Assembly (NCBI RefSeq): GCF_006439335.1
Contig: NZ_SAWY01000041.1
Span: forward strand, 1 to 64,000
Source of the DNA: Litorilituus lipolyticus
GTDB lineage: Bacteria; Pseudomonadota; Gammaproteobacteria; Enterobacterales; Alteromonadaceae
Direction: 5' to 3'
Length of the DNA: 64,000 nucleotides
Part shown: positions 29,488 through 40,437 of the stretch, in pieces
Layout: each line of letters opens with the position of its first letter
How positions within the stretch are numbered: position 1 is the stretch's first letter
Notes under the pieces: model-generated
The model's input: only the letters and a program-made list of their open reading frames with translations
Database searches by the model: none
Told to the model about the DNA's origin: nothing
Translations under genes and position numbers: made by a program

Positions 29488-30447
29488 ATGAGTTTAACAT
29501 TACTATATCGTGGGAAAAACGTAAGATTCTCGATGCAATTATCTAAATTGCACTGGCTATCTGCATTAGTCGTATTTGCGATAATTTCTGGTATTAGTGT
29601 GCATTTAATGCTGCCCTCCAAAGAGACCAACTCTTTAGAAAAATACGCGTTGACAACACCCGAACTTAATACGTCTGAGCAACAGTATACCAGTAAAGAA
29701 AGCATTCTTTTAGAAAATGAAGCTGATAATACAAAACAACATAAGCGACAAGTCACAGCTTTGACTATGAAACTGGCAGAATTACAAAGTCAACTATTGC
29801 GGTTAAATGCCTTAGGGGAACGATTAGCTGACGATGCGAATATTCCTGATAAAGAATTCAATTTTAGCCAACTTCCACCTAGTGGTGGTCCATCTATTTC
29901 AATTGATGCCATAGCCCATAAGCCTTTACCTGTCTTGCTTGAAGAGATTGAGCAATTAGAAACAAATATTAATCATGAAGAAAAGCAGTTACAACTGCTT
30001 GAATCTTTAACCTTTGGTCACCATATAGAAAATAATCGCTATTTATCTGGGCGTCCAATTGAAAAAGGTTGGTTATCCTCCTATTACGGTATGAGGAAAG
30101 ACCCTTTCCATGGCCGACCGACTATGCATAAAGGTGTCGATTTTGCTGGTAAAGAAGGTACGGGTGTTATTGCAACCGGTGCTGGTGTTGTTAGTTGGGC
30201 CAGTAAACGGTATGGCTATGGACAATTGATTGAAATAGATCATGGTGACGGATTTAAAACACGCTATGGTCACAATAAAACCTTACTTGTTGAAGTAGGG
30301 GATGTTGTTAATAAAGGGCAGGTTATTGCCAAAATGGGCAGCACAGGTCGCTCAACAGGACCACATGTTCATTATGAAATACTTAAACATAATACGCAGA
30401 TAAACCCAGTAAAATATGTTTATCGTAAAGCAAAGAATAAAAAATAA
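29488..30447 (+). CDS. Membrane-anchored M23 (LytM) metallopeptidase
   Basis: Probable periplasmic peptidoglycan endopeptidase or LytM-type activator. Seen: an N-terminal membrane segment (LSALVVFAIISGISVHLML), a coiled-coil region with LTMKLAELQSQLLRLNALG, then an M23 domain with the zinc ligands in MHKGVDFAG (HxxxD) and HVHYEI (HxH), and the GYGQLIEIDHGDGFKTRYGH core. All metal ligands are kept, so it may be catalytic. 319 residues. It lies 55 bases upstream of secA and may be co-transcribed with it. Confidence 0.88.
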   Translation: MSLTLLYRGKNVRFSMQLSKLHWLSALVVFAIISGISVHLMLPSKETNSLEKYALTTPELNTSEQQYTSKESILLENEADNTKQHKRQVTALTMKLAELQSQLLRLNALGERLADDANIPDKEFNFSQLPPSGGPSISIDAIAHKPLPVLLEEIEQLETNINHEEKQLQLLESLTFGHHIENNRYLSGRPIEKGWLSSYYGMRKDPFHGRPTMHKGVDFAGKEGTGVIATGAGVVSWASKRYGYGQLIEIDHGDGFKTRYGHNKTLLVEVGDVVNKGQVIAKMGSTGRSTGPHVHYEILKHNTQINPVKYVYRKAKNKK

Positions 30448-30502
30448 AATTCACCAATAGCAGAATGATTTCTGCATATATTCAATAAATGGTTTAAAAA
30501 AG

Positions 30503-33184
30503 ATGTTTGTAAACTTGTTAACTAAAATGTTTGGTAGCCGAAATGATAGGTTACTTAAACAAATGCGCAAAGAAGTAAAAAAAATAAATGCACTAGAGCC
30601 GGTTATTGAAGCGCTAAGTGATGATGAGCTAAAGGCGAAAACTGCAGAGTTTAAAGAACGCTTAGCTCAAGATGAAAAGTTAGAGCAAATATTGCCAGAA
30701 GCTTTCGCTGTAGTTCGTGAAGCAAGTAAACGTGTTTTTGGTATGCGTCATTTTGATGTGCAAATGATTGGTGGCATGGTATTAAATGATGGCAAAATTG
30801 CAGAAATGCGTACTGGTGAAGGTAAAACCTTAACAGCGACCTTACCTTCATATTTAAATGCCTTAACAGGTAAAGGTGTACACGTTATTACGGTTAACGA
30901 TTACCTAGCTCAGCGTGATGCTGATTGGAGTCGTCCGTTATTCGAATTTCTTGGCTTAACTGTTGGTTGTAATATTCCTGGTCTTTCTACGCAAGAAAAA
31001 CAAGCAGCTTATCAGTCAGATATCACTTACGGTACAAACAATGAATTTGGCTTTGATTACTTGCGCGATAATATGGTGTTTGCACCGCAAGAGCGAGCAC
31101 AAAAGCCATTACACTTTGCTATTGTTGATGAAGTTGATTCAATTTTAATTGATGAAGCTCGTACGCCGTTAATTATTTCAGGCCAAGCTGAAGATAGTTC
31201 AGAACTATATCGCACAATTAATACTATTGTTCCTACGCTTGAGCAACAAGAAGAAGAGGATAAAGAAGGTGAAGAAGGTACAGGTGACTTCACTATTGAT
31301 GAAAAAGCAAAGCAAATCTATTTAACTGAGCGTGGTCAAGTTCGCATTGAAGAGATCATGGCTGAGAAAGGATTATTGCAAGAGGGGGATACTTTATTCT
31401 CTGCGGCAAATATCACCTTACTACATCATGTTATGGCTGCTTTAAGGGCGCATAAACTTTTCCAAAAAGATGTGGATTACATCGTTAAAGATGGTGAAAT
31501 TGTCATTGTTGATGAGCACACTGGTCGTACAATGGAAGGTCGTCGCTGGTCTGAAGGCTTACACCAAGCTGTTGAGGCCAAAGAAGGTGTCAATATTCAA
31601 AATGAAAACCAAACTTTAGCATCTATCACTTTCCAAAATTACTTTAGAATTTATGAAAAATTATCAGGTATGACTGGTACTGCCGATACTGAGGCATTTG
31701 AATTCAATCATATATATGGATTAGAAACCGTTATTATCCCGACCAATAGAGATATGGTTCGTGATGATATGGCTGATTTAATCTATTTAACCACGGAAGA
31801 AAAATTCGAAGCGATATTAGAAGATATCAAAGACTGTGTTGAGCGTGGGCAACCAGTACTTGTTGGTACAATTGCGATAGAAACATCAGAGTTTTTATCT
31901 AGCTATTTAAAAAAGGCAAAAATTAAGCATAAAGTACTGAATGCTAAATTCCACCAACAAGAAGCAGAAATTGTTGCTGATGCAGGTAAGGAAGGTGCGG
32001 TGACTATTGCAACTAATATGGCTGGTCGTGGTACAGATATTGTATTAGGTGGTAACTTAGATGCAGCTATTGCTAAGCTTTCAAATCCGAGTGAAGAACA
32101 GATAGAAAAAGTTAAAGCGAAATGGAAAGAAGATCACGAACGCGTTAAGTCACTAGGTGGCCTTAAAATTGTTGCTACTGAGCGTCATGAATCACGTCGT
32201 ATTGATAATCAGCTACGTGGTCGTTCAGGTCGTCAGGGTGATCCGGGTGCAACACGTTTTTATCTTTCTATGGAAGATTCTTTAATGCGTATTTTTGCCT
32301 CAGAGCGTATTTCAAATATGATGCGTAAATTAGGTATGGAACGTGGAGAAGCAATTGAACATCCATGGGTTACGCGTAGTATTGAAAATGCACAAAGAAA
32401 AGTTGAAGGTCGTAACTTTGATATGCGTAAGCAGTTATTAGAATACGATGATGTGGCAAATGATCAGCGTGGCGTTATCTATGAGCAACGTAATGAACTA
32501 TTAGATGAGGAAGATATTGCTGAAGTAGTACATGCTATTCGTAGTGATGTGATCAATTCAGTCATTGACCAGCATATTCCGCCACAATCTCTTGCTGAAA
32601 TGTGGGATATTACAGGCCTTGAAGAGCAACTTAAGGGTGAGTTCACAACAGATTTACCTATTGCAAAATGGCTTGAAGAAGATGAGAAGCTTCATGAAGA
32701 AAGCTTACGTGAAAAAATTATCACAGAATTTGAACAAGTTTATAAAGATAAAGAAGCTGCTGTAGGTGCTGATGTTTTACGACAGTTCGAAAAAGCGGTA
32801 ATGCTTCAAAGTCTTGATTCTCATTGGAAAGAGCATTTATCAGCAATGGACCATTTACGTCAAGGCATTGGTCTTCGTGCCCACGCTCAGAAAAACCCTA
32901 AGCAAGAATATAAGCGTGAATCCTTTGAGCTATTCACTACTATGCTTGATACCTTAAAGTATGATGTTGTTGGTATTTTATCTAAGGTTCAAATTAGAGC
33001 TGAATCTGATGTTGAAGCGGTTGAAGAGCAGCATAGAAGAGCTGAAGAAGTACCAAAAGACTATCAGCACGAGTCTGCCTCAGGTGCAGAAAGCGAACCT
33101 GAATTTCCTAGAGTGGGGCGCAATGAACCTTGTCCGTGCGGCTCTGGTAAGAAGTACAAGCAGTGTCATGGAAAATTAAACTAA
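30503..33184 (+). CDS. secA: Preprotein translocase ATPase SecA
   Basis: Motor ATPase of the Sec export pathway. Seen: Walker [15 protein letters not shown], the DEVDS box ([15 protein letters not shown]), an acidic insert ([10 protein letters not shown]) near residue 250, the second nucleotide domain with [15 protein letters not shown] and [12 protein letters not shown], the helical scaffold domain ([18 protein letters not shown]), and the C-terminal zinc-binding, SecB-contacting tail [13 protein letters not shown]. Length 893 is normal (E. coli 901). A hairpin and terminator follow the stop. Confidence 0.98.
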   Translation: MFVNLLTKMFGSRNDRLLKQMRKEVKKINALEPVIEALSDDELKAKTAEFKERLAQDEKLEQILPEAFAVVREASKRVFGMRHFDVQMIGGMVLNDGKIAEMRTGEGKTLTATLPSYLNALTGKGVHVITVNDYLAQRDADWSRPLFEFLGLTVGCNIPGLSTQEKQAAYQSDITYGTNNEFGFDYLRDNMVFAPQERAQKPLHFAIVDEVDSILIDEARTPLIISGQAEDSSELYRTINTIVPTLEQQEEEDKEGEEGTGDFTIDEKAKQIYLTERGQVRIEEIMAEKGLLQEGDTLFSAANITLLHHVMAALRAHKLFQKDVDYIVKDGEIVIVDEHTGRTMEGRRWSEGLHQAVEAKEGVNIQNENQTLASITFQNYFRIYEKLSGMTGTADTEAFEFNHIYGLETVIIPTNRDMVRDDMADLIYLTTEEKFEAILEDIKDCVERGQPVLVGTIAIETSEFLSSYLKKAKIKHKVLNAKFHQQEAEIVADAGKEGAVTIATNMAGRGTDIVLGGNLDAAIAKLSNPSEEQIEKVKAKWKEDHERVKSLGGLKIVATERHESRRIDNQLRGRSGRQGDPGATRFYLSMEDSLMRIFASERISNMMRKLGMERGEAIEHPWVTRSIENAQRKVEGRNFDMRKQLLEYDDVANDQRGVIYEQRNELLDEEDIAEVVHAIRSDVINSVIDQHIPPQSLAEMWDITGLEEQLKGEFTTDLPIAKWLEEDEKLHEESLREKIITEFEQVYKDKEAAVGADVLRQFEKAVMLQSLDSHWKEHLSAMDHLRQGIGLRAHAQKNPKQEYKRESFELFTTMLDTLKYDVVGILSKVQIRAESDVEAVEEQHRRAEEVPKDYQHESASGAESEPEFPRVGRNEPCPCGSGKKYKQCHGKLN

Positions 33185-33206
33185 ATACCTAAGTATTTAG
33201 AGATTT

Positions 33207-33235
33207 AAAGCTGACAAAATTGTCAGCTTTTTTAT
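33207..33235 (+). terminator. secA terminator
   Basis: AAAGCTGACA and TGTCAGCTTT pair and are followed by TTTTATTTTT. A second inverted repeat, CTAAATAC/GTATTTAG at 33181-33200, lies right after the secA stop and may protect the mRNA end. Confidence 0.82.
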
Positions 33236-33250
33236 TTTTAAAGGAAAGAA

Positions 33251-33667
33251 ATGTTAAAAGTGGTCAATGTAGCGGTTGGTGTCATAGTTCAAGCAATATC
33301 TTCAGCCAATGAAGAGCCAATGTTTTTTTTAACTCAGCGTCATGAACATGTTCATCAAGCGAATAAGTGGGAATTTCCTGGTGGGAAAATAGAGCAGAGT
33401 GAAACTGTCGGACAGGCTTTAGCACGAGAATTAAAAGAAGAAGTGGCTATTGATGTGCTTAGTTGTGAGCACTTAATGACAATAAATCATGATTATGGCG
33501 ACAAGCATGTGTGCCTTGAAGTTTACCTTATTGATAACTATGAGGGAAAGCCGAAAGCATTGGAAGGACAAAAAGAGGGCTGGTTCGCTTTATCCGAGCT
33601 TGCAACCATCGACTTCCCTAAAGCAAACTACCCAATTGTTGAGCAATTAGAAAGCCGATTTCAATAG
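33251..33667 (+). CDS. mutT: 8-oxo-dGTP diphosphatase MutT
   Basis: Nudix hydrolase that removes oxidised dGTP from the nucleotide pool. Seen: the N-terminal VNVAVGVIVQ strand, KWEFPGGKIEQSET, then the Nudix box GGKIEQSETVGQALARELKE followed by EVAI. All catalytic glutamates are present, but the usual Gly near the box end (EExGU) is Ala here. The C-terminal part has WFALSELATIDFPKANYPIV, typical of MutT. Length 138. Placement next to secA and yacG is conserved in gammaproteobacteria. It converges with yacG, with 17 bases between stops. Confidence 0.92.
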   Translation: MLKVVNVAVGVIVQAISSANEEPMFFLTQRHEHVHQANKWEFPGGKIEQSETVGQALARELKEEVAIDVLSCEHLMTINHDYGDKHVCLEVYLIDNYEGKPKALEGQKEGWFALSELATIDFPKANYPIVEQLESRFQ

Positions 33668-33684
33668 TAGTCTATTAAATTTGC

Positions 33685-33921
33685 TTATTCAGGTTCGACA
33701 AAAAATTTGTTATTCATCAAGAATTCATCTTCCAGAGCATCTAACATTTCTTCACTCATTGGAGTATGACTTTGAACTGGCTGACTAATTTTGTGACCTT
33801 CGTCAGCCCATTCACCAAGGTCAATCAATTGGCAACGTTTACTGCAAAATGGTCTAAATTCACTTTTTGATTCCCATTTCACTTTTTTCTGGCAGTTGGG
33901 GCAGGGGACTTCTATTGTCAT
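33685..33921 (-). CDS. yacG: DNA gyrase inhibitor YacG
   Basis: Small zinc-finger protein that binds the GyrB C-terminal region and blocks DNA binding by gyrase (known from E. coli). Seen: four cysteines in [13 protein letters not shown] and [16 protein letters not shown], forming the zinc site, and an acidic C-terminal tail. 78 residues. It is the last gene of the pilBCD-coaE-zapD-yacG run on the minus strand. Confidence 0.92.
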   Translation of the reverse strand: MTIEVPCPNCQKKVKWESKSEFRPFCSKRCQLIDLGEWADEGHKISQPVQSHTPMSEEMLDALEDEFLMNNKFFVEPE

Positions 33922-33976
33922 GATTACATCTATTTAGTTTCAGATACCATGATTATACCTGAATTACATAAGCGGG

Positions 33977-34723
33977 TTAACAGCGGGCTAATTGAAATTG
34001 CGTTGCTTGGTTAGAATAACGTCTACCAGTTTGCTCACAAGGAAGCATGAAACGTATTGAGTAACGAAACTTATTGCCACTAACCGTAGGGTAAAACCTC
34101 GCTTGTTCGTCTAACTTAATTCTCAAGAGTAAAAGGCCTTCGCCATTATCTTGATAAAACCCACTTTCTGTATTCACTGGTTCAAAGTTTGCCCGTTGTC
34201 GGACAAACTTTAAGACTAAGCTTAATGAACATTGGATATTAGCTAAAAGGGCAAGCCAGCCATCAATGTCTGCTTGTAACTTATCTTGTGCATGATGAAG
34301 CCAAAAATGAAGCTGAGGCAAATCAAATAAAGAGCTACCACCTTGTATAGCAAAACGTTGTTTTAAACTGGCGAGGAATTTATCTTCTTTTAATTTACAC
34401 CAAATAGGAGAAGCAACTTTCAACTGCCCAACAAGTTTAACTGTTTCAGCAAGGTTGTTTTCTAGGGCTCTCGCGTCAATTTCAGGGGCTTTAGACCAAA
34501 CGACTAAGCTTTGCTCAAGTTTTTCAAGATCTTTAATTAAATCGCCTCTGACATCGTTACGCTCGAGGGTATCAATAATAGCGAACAATGCACTAAAAAA
34601 AACTTGATGATGTAGTTTGATATCTTGTGTAGAACAATGGTGTGCTTGAGCAAATAATTGCTCAAGTTTTAAATAATTTCTGATACGCTCATTAAGCGGA
34701 TGTTCATATAAAACCGTTGACAT
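33977..34723 (-). CDS. zapD: Z-ring associated protein ZapD
   Basis: Cytoplasmic protein that cross-links FtsZ filaments. Seen: an all-alpha N-terminal part (YEHPLNERIRNYLKLEQLF) and a beta-rich C-terminal part with FRYSIRFMLPCEQTGR, the usual end of the family. Length 248 matches E. coli ZapD (247). It lies 131 bases downstream of coaE and 55 bases upstream of yacG on the same strand. Confidence 0.93.
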   Translation of the reverse strand: MSTVLYEHPLNERIRNYLKLEQLFAQAHHCSTQDIKLHHQVFFSALFAIIDTLERNDVRGDLIKDLEKLEQSLVVWSKAPEIDARALENNLAETVKLVGQLKVASPIWCKLKEDKFLASLKQRFAIQGGSSLFDLPQLHFWLHHAQDKLQADIDGWLALLANIQCSLSLVLKFVRQRANFEPVNTESGFYQDNGEGLLLLRIKLDEQARFYPTVSGNKFRYSIRFMLPCEQTGRRYSNQATQFQLARC

Positions 34724-34854
34724 CTATAGCTAAGTTCATGTTTCGTTTGATGGTTTAGCTATAGTAACCACAGAATAAAAAAATGGCGAATGATTTTGTT
34801 GATTATTTTTCAAACAAATGTAAGCAAAAGCTTTTATGGTAAATAAATCAGTTT

Positions 34855-35466
34855 TTATTCGTTATCAGATGCTAATGTAAGGTATTCATGATGAAGCTTT
34901 CTGATACTTTCATTAAGCAGTGAAAGATCGATATCTTCATTGTTAATAATATCGTTGGCATGAGCTAAGCGATCTTTTCGTTGAGCTTGGCTATTAATGA
35001 TAGATCTCACTTCCTCTTCATTACTACAATCTCGCTGTAAAGTTCTCTCAAGTTGAATTGTTTCAGATACATCAACGACAAGTACCCTATCAACTAGCTG
35101 AAGAAGGTTATTCTCAATTAATAAGGGAGCGACTAAAATACAGTATTTACTCTTGGCGTCTGCACACTGCTCCTGTATTTTCTGGCGAATCAGGGGATGT
35201 AATAAAGAGTTAAGCCAATGTTTATCTTCTTCGTTACTGAAAATTCGAGACCTAAGTAAAGCTCGATTTAAACTACCGTCTTGATTAATAAAGTCTTCAC
35301 CAAAGTGATGTGAAATTTCACCTAATGCCTGACTTTTTGGTGCTACAACTTCACGAGCGATAATATCAGCATCAATGATGCTGACTCCTAATGCATTGAA
35401 TTGGTCGCTAACAGTTGTTTTACCACTACCGATTCCACCTGTCAGACCGACTATATATGAAGACAT
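34855..35466 (-). CDS. coaE: Dephospho-CoA kinase CoaE
   Basis: Last step of coenzyme A synthesis. Seen: P-loop VGLTGGIGSGKTTVSD at the N-terminus, DADIIAREVV, the CoA-domain HPLIRQKI and the lid region with LVAPLLIENNL, then RDNCS-like QRDCSNEEEVRSIINSQ. Length 203. It begins 7 bases after the pilD stop, so it is almost certainly part of the pilBCD-coaE unit. Confidence 0.96.
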   Translation of the reverse strand: MSSYIVGLTGGIGSGKTTVSDQFNALGVSIIDADIIAREVVAPKSQALGEISHHFGEDFINQDGSLNRALLRSRIFSNEEDKHWLNSLLHPLIRQKIQEQCADAKSKYCILVAPLLIENNLLQLVDRVLVVDVSETIQLERTLQRDCSNEEEVRSIINSQAQRKDRLAHANDIINNEDIDLSLLNESIRKLHHEYLTLASDNE

Positions 35467-35473
35467 AGAGTGT

Positions 35474-36373
35474 TTAACTAATTAGCTGAAGGTACCAAGA
35501 CCAAATACCTTCACCCCAAAGTAAAGTTATCCATCCTGCAACTGCTAAATATGGGCCAAAAGGTATGGCTTGTTCACGTTTGTGGTTATTAAATAACATT
35601 AAGGTAATACCTACCATAGCACCTACAACAGAAGCCATTAATATTAAAATAGGCAATAACTGCCAACCTGCCCAGGCACCAAAAACGGCTAACAGTTTAA
35701 AATCACCAAACCCCATGCCTTCTTTACCGGTTAGCAATTTAAATAACCAGAACACGGAGTAAAGGCTCATGTAGCCAACTGCAGCACCTATAACGGCATC
35801 AGAGAGCGGCACGATTAGGCTATTAATGTTAATGAGCAGGCCTAGCCACATTAACGGGAGAGTGATTTGATCTGGCAAAAGCATGTGATCAAAGTCAATT
35901 AATGTTAAAGCGATTAAGCTCCAGGTCAATATCAAAACAAAAAATGTAGTAACAGTTGGTCCAAAGTGTTGAGCTACGATGATACTTAAGGCTGCGGTGG
36001 ATAATTCAACTAATGGATAGCGCTTAGAAATTGGTTGTGAACAATTGCCACATTTTCCTCTAAGGAATAGCCAGCTTATTACGGGAATATTTTCATAAAA
36101 GCGAATTTTATGCTGGCAATTAGGGCAAGTTGAATCGGGTGAGGATAGTGTTATTTCCTGCATTTGTTTTGGCTTGATATCCTTTACTTCGTCGGCTAAA
36201 AACTCACGGCACTCGTGATACCAAGAGTATTCCAACATTTTTGGCATTCGAAAAACCACAACATTTAAAAAGCTACCAACACATAGCGATACCAATATTA
36301 CACAGAGGTAGAAAAAGTTAGGTGATTGTTCAAATAATGTGACAATATTTTCAAGTAAAGATAAATCTAGCAA
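35474..36373 (-). CDS. pilD: Type IV prepilin peptidase/N-methyltransferase PilD
   Basis: Membrane aspartic protease that cuts the prepilin leader and methylates the new N-terminus. Seen: about seven or eight membrane segments, a cytoplasmic zinc loop with CPNC and CGNC, and the two catalytic aspartate motifs, DFDHMLLPD and GFGDFK. Length 299. The reading frame opens with TTG at 36373 preceded by AAGG at about 10 bases; no ATG lies near, so a TTG start is likely. Substrates include the pilin at 40438-40902. Confidence 0.95.
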   Translation of the reverse strand: MLDLSLLENIVTLFEQSPNFFYLCVILVSLCVGSFLNVVVFRMPKMLEYSWYHECREFLADEVKDIKPKQMQEITLSSPDSTCPNCQHKIRFYENIPVISWLFLRGKCGNCSQPISKRYPLVELSTAALSIIVAQHFGPTVTTFFVLILTWSLIALTLIDFDHMLLPDQITLPLMWLGLLININSLIVPLSDAVIGAAVGYMSLYSVFWLFKLLTGKEGMGFGDFKLLAVFGAWAGWQLLPILILMASVVGAMVGITLMLFNNHKREQAIPFGPYLAVAGWITLLWGEGIWSWYLQLIS

Positions 36374-36446
36374 ATCAAAACCTTGGTATTAACTTTGAAA
36401 GGAAGGAAATAGGAGGCAATCAACTATTAAGATTGCCTCGTTAGAG

Positions 36447-37685
36447 TTATACAACCATACCAATTTGGAAGATTGGTAGGTACATCGCAATGATCAAACC
36501 ACCAATAACAACACCTAATACAGCCATTATCATAGGCTCAAGAAGACTTGTTAATGAATCTACAGCATTATCTACTTCGGCTTCATAAACATTTGCTACT
36601 TTAGATAGCATATCATCGACCGCACCTGATTCTTCACCAATAGCAACCATTTGAATAACCATATCAGGGAAAATTTTACAATTCCTCATGGCTAAGTTCA
36701 TTTGCATACCAGAAGAAACTTCAGCTCGAATCTCAAGAATGGCATCTCTAAATACTGCATTACCAGAGGCACCTGCAGCTGACTCTAAAGCGTCGATTAA
36801 AGGGACACCGGCAGCAAATGTTGTTGAAAGCGTCCGTGCGTACCGAGCAACAGCCGCTTTTTCTAGCAAATCACCAATAATAGGCAGTTTTAAAATTTTT
36901 CTATCCACACTGTCTCGAAATTTTTGGCTGTTTCGGTGTGCTCTTTTAAATAGAAATCCAGCACCAAAGATTGCCGCAAGTCCCCAGTACCAATAATTCT
37001 GCATGAAATCAGATATTGCTAAAACTAATTGCGTAAAGGCTGGCAACTCAGCACCGAAACTATTAAAGATTTCTTCGAAAACGGGCACCACGAAAATAAG
37101 TAATATACTGGTTACAATGGCAGCAATAACTAAAACAGCTATAGGGTAAGTTAGGGCTTTTTTGATCTTAGCCTTAAGTGCTTCGGCTTTTTCTTTATAG
37201 GTGGCAATGCGACCGTAGATGGTTTCTAACGCACCGGATTGCTCGCCTGAAGCTACCAGATCACAATACAAATCATCAAAATAAAGTGGGTGTTCACGTA
37301 AACAATCAGACAAAGGAATACCAGAAGCTAATTTATTACCAACTTCTCCCAGTAGTTTACGCATATTGCCATTATCATGCCCCTTACCGATCATTTCTAT
37401 AGTTTGCACTAATGGAACACCAGCACCTAGCATAGTAGCTATTTGCCTAGTAATGACAGCAATATCAGCTGGTTTAATTGCTTGGTCTTTACCTAGTCCA
37501 AACATTGGCTTAGGTTTTTTCTTTACTTTACTAGGTGTAATACCTTGCTTGCGTAACTGTGCTTTAAGCTCTATTACATTATTAGCAGTGAGTTCACCGT
37601 TGATTTTTTTACCTTTACGGTTTACACCGCTCCAAATAAAAGTGTCTAACTCTTTAGTTTTATTTGCTTTCTTTATTTTTGCCAT
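36447..37685 (-). CDS. pilC: Type IV pilus inner membrane platform protein PilC
   Basis: GspF-family platform protein coupling the PilB ATPase to pilin polymerisation. Seen: two homologous cytoplasmic domains, each with the T2SSF pattern (ARTLSTTFAAGVPLIDALE in the second) and three membrane segments (IAVLVIAAIVTSILLIFVVP; near WYWGLAAIFGAGFLF; the C-terminal AVLGVVIGGLIIAMYLPIF). Length 412, typical. It is followed by pilD after 73 bases. Confidence 0.95.
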   Translation of the reverse strand: MAKIKKANKTKELDTFIWSGVNRKGKKINGELTANNVIELKAQLRKQGITPSKVKKKPKPMFGLGKDQAIKPADIAVITRQIATMLGAGVPLVQTIEMIGKGHDNGNMRKLLGEVGNKLASGIPLSDCLREHPLYFDDLYCDLVASGEQSGALETIYGRIATYKEKAEALKAKIKKALTYPIAVLVIAAIVTSILLIFVVPVFEEIFNSFGAELPAFTQLVLAISDFMQNYWYWGLAAIFGAGFLFKRAHRNSQKFRDSVDRKILKLPIIGDLLEKAAVARYARTLSTTFAAGVPLIDALESAAGASGNAVFRDAILEIRAEVSSGMQMNLAMRNCKIFPDMVIQMVAIGEESGAVDDMLSKVANVYEAEVDNAVDSLTSLLEPMIMAVLGVVIGGLIIAMYLPIFQIGMVV

Positions 37686-37802
37686 AAGTTTACCTAGTCA
37701 ATTCACAACTTCCTTTTGAAAATACAATGTTAGCTTGTGATTGCATTATTATAATATTATTACTACCAAATTATGGTCTTTATAAATTACATTAATTCGT
37801 AA

Positions 37803-39503
37803 TTAAGCGCTAGTTACTCGGTTAACTTCTTCTAAGCTTGTCATACCGTTCATAGCTTTTATTAAACCAGATTGTCTTAAATTGTTATAACCTTCTTTTT
37901 GACATTGTGTTGCAATGTCAAGGGAGTTTCCTCCCTCCATAATAATAGTTGAAATAGTTGGTGTAATTTCAATAACTTCATAAATACCTACTCGACCTTT
38001 ATAACCACCCGTACAGTGAGTACAGCCTACGGGTTTGAATAAAGTGATTTCAGATAATTTATCATCTGGGAAGCCTTGTTCTCTTAATTGGCTTTCAGAT
38101 AGTTCTTCTTTTTCTTTACATTGAGGGCACAAACGACGAGCTAGACGTTGGGCAATAATAATTGAAACTGAGCTGGCTACGTTATAGGAAGGTACGCCCA
38201 TGTTAAGCAAACGTGTTAAGGTTTCAGCAGCAGAGTTAGTATGGAGGGTCGATAATACTAGGTGACCTGTTTGTGCTGCTTTAATGGCAATTTCGGCAGT
38301 TTCAAGATCACGAATCTCACCTACCATGACAATATCAGGATCTTGTCGAAGGAAAGAACGCAAAGCACTTGGGAAAGTTAAACCAGCTTTTGTATTAATT
38401 TGAACTTGGTTAATGCCCTCCAAGTTAATTTCCACAGGGTCTTCAGCCGTTGAAATATTACGTTCAGGTGTATTAAGAATATTTAAGCCAGTATAAAGAG
38501 AAACTGTTTTACCAGAACCTGTGGGTCCAGTTACTAATATCATACCTTGAGGTTGTGCTAAGGCATCCATATAAATAGCTTTTTGTTCGGCTTCGTAGCC
38601 AAGCATATCAATGCCTAACATAGCACTTGAAGAGTCTAAAATACGCATTACGATTTTTTCGCCCCACATAGTAGGTAGGGTACTCACACGAAAATCTATC
38701 GATTTTTTTTGTGACAAAGCTAACTTTATTCGGCCATCTTGGGGAACTCGACGTTCAGCTATATCAAGCTTAGACATAACTTTCAGGCGAGCAGCCATTC
38801 TGGAAGCAAGAGAAACAGGAGGTCTGGCTATTTCAGTTAAAATACCATCTACCCTAAAACGGATACGAAATGCTTTCTCATAAGGTTCAAAGTGCAGATC
38901 GGAAGCGCCTTTTTTTATCGCATCTAATAATATTTTATTAATAAAAACAACGATAGGCGCGTCGTCTTCACCTGTAACGGGGTCATCATCCTTCTTAGCC
39001 TCATGTACATCTATATCCGCAAGCTCTTCAGAGTCAATATCTGATATTTCAAGCGCATCATTTTCATCTTCTAATACTTTTTCGATACAGGATTGAAGGC
39101 TTTTTTCATCACAGAGTATAAGTTCAGTACTATAGCCAGTATTAAATTGAATCTCTTCAAGTGCATCCAAATTTGTTGGATCTGACATAGCAACGAACAA
39201 TACCTTACCTCTTAAATAGAGGGGTAACGCATTATGCTTAACTATAAGCTTTTCATTCCTAACCCCTTCAGGAACGAGGCTGGTATCAAAACTAGACAAT
39301 TGTATTTGAGGGTAACCATAACTTTTAGAAAGTGCTTTTGCTATTTTTAATCCATCAATATTTTTATCTTCAACTAAGTACCGAACAAAGGGTTTGGCTT
39401 TATTGGCATAACCCTCCCAGATCTCGTCTACCGACTCGTCAGGAATGAGGTTTTGCTTTGATAGCGCTGAAAGAACGCTTGATTGCTGATGACTTCCTTT
39501 CAT
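37803..39503 (-). CDS. pilB: Type IV pilus assembly ATPase PilB
   Basis: Hexameric extension ATPase. Seen: an N-terminal MshEN-type domain, an Asp/Glu-rich linker, Walker A GPTGSGKT, an Asp box ([15 protein letters not shown]), Walker [20 protein letters not shown], a His box ([14 protein letters not shown]), and a tetracysteine zinc site (CPQC and CTHC). Length 566, as in other PilB proteins. It leads the pilBCD-coaE run; no pilT or pilM is in this window. Confidence 0.96.
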   Translation of the reverse strand: MKGSHQQSSVLSALSKQNLIPDESVDEIWEGYANKAKPFVRYLVEDKNIDGLKIAKALSKSYGYPQIQLSSFDTSLVPEGVRNEKLIVKHNALPLYLRGKVLFVAMSDPTNLDALEEIQFNTGYSTELILCDEKSLQSCIEKVLEDENDALEISDIDSEELADIDVHEAKKDDDPVTGEDDAPIVVFINKILLDAIKKGASDLHFEPYEKAFRIRFRVDGILTEIARPPVSLASRMAARLKVMSKLDIAERRVPQDGRIKLALSQKKSIDFRVSTLPTMWGEKIVMRILDSSSAMLGIDMLGYEAEQKAIYMDALAQPQGMILVTGPTGSGKTVSLYTGLNILNTPERNISTAEDPVEINLEGINQVQINTKAGLTFPSALRSFLRQDPDIVMVGEIRDLETAEIAIKAAQTGHLVLSTLHTNSAAETLTRLLNMGVPSYNVASSVSIIIAQRLARRLCPQCKEKEELSESQLREQGFPDDKLSEITLFKPVGCTHCTGGYKGRVGIYEVIEITPTISTIIMEGGNSLDIATQCQKEGYNNLRQSGLIKAMNGMTSLEEVNRVTSA

Positions 39504-39630
39504 AACGTATGGTTATAACCTTTTGGATTTACTGAAATACTGAGAGCACACTTTCAGTGTAACTTAAAATCGTATAAAAGAACAAAGAGATTTATCTTCT
39601 TTTAATCTTAAAAAATACCGAATTCTATTA

Positions 39631-40338
39631 TTAATTATTACTTGATATATTTTCAGGCTCGCTTTGTTCTGGAAGCAATACTATATCTATTAGTTTCATA
39701 TTTGGATTGAAAACTAATGCCGCATTTCTTTTTTTACCGGCAAGGCCTTTGAAAATATACTTGTTTTGGTATTTGTTTTGTATATATTCAGGCAAATTAT
39801 CATAGGAAAAGCTTTGTTTCTCTATTTCTTCTTTAGTTATATTTTTATAAATGGTTGGTGAAAATAAAAAGCTTGTAGACTCTTGTTTTGTATGATTATT
39901 TACATCTTTTTCAAGTATCATAGCAAAATAAATTTTTTGGAATTGAGGTAAATTAAGTTTGGTTTTATATTCAGACTCAGAAATATCTTTTTTTGTTATT
40001 GAATGAAAAGCCCCATCATAGTGGACAATCGCCCAGACCCGCTCTTGCTCGATCTTAGATAAACCAAATATGAGCGCAGAAGCTTGAAGTAGAACAATAA
40101 CTAACATGTCTAATCTTAATTCAAACTTTGATTTACTGGAGTTTACTAGGATTAATGTTAAAAGAGGGCCAAGTGTTATATCTACACCTATTAGCACTAA
40201 TAATGCTCGCCAAGTACCATCAAGCTCAATAAAAGGGGAAGGAAACCATATAAGCTGGCATATATATGTCACACTACCGACTATGAGGATACTAATAATA
40301 AGATGTCGATAGAAATACCTTATTTTTAATGAATTCAT
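39631..40338 (-). CDS. TfpX/TfpZ-like type IV pilin accessory protein
   Basis: Membrane protein resembling the TfpX/TfpZ family, which in Pseudomonas and relatives is encoded next to particular pilin alleles and is needed for their assembly. Seen: several N-terminal membrane segments (LIISILIVGSVTYICQLIWF and LLVLIGVDITLGPLLTLILV), the LDGTWRALLVLIGVDITLGP block typical of the family, and a polar C-terminal domain of about 120 residues. 235 residues. It lies between the pilin gene and pilB, on the same strand. Function is inferred from family and location. Confidence 0.75.
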   Translation of the reverse strand: MNSLKIRYFYRHLIISILIVGSVTYICQLIWFPSPFIELDGTWRALLVLIGVDITLGPLLTLILVNSSKSKFELRLDMLVIVLLQASALIFGLSKIEQERVWAIVHYDGAFHSITKKDISESEYKTKLNLPQFQKIYFAMILEKDVNNHTKQESTSFLFSPTIYKNITKEEIEKQSFSYDNLPEYIQNKYQNKYIFKGLAGKKRNAALVFNPNMKLIDIVLLPEQSEPENISSNN

Positions 40339-40370
40339 TATTCACCTGCTAATTTATACACATTTATCAC

Positions 40371-40398
40371 AAAAAAAAACTCCCGAAGGGAGTTTTTT
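40371..40398. terminator. Terminator after the pilin gene
   Basis: ACTCCC-GAA-GGGAGT between a run of nine A and six T. It lies 40 bases past the pilin stop and before the accessory gene, so most pilin transcripts should be monocistronic. Confidence 0.85.
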
Positions 40399-40437
40399 AA
40401 AAACAAAAGGTTTATTTTATATTTGTTTACGTTCTTA

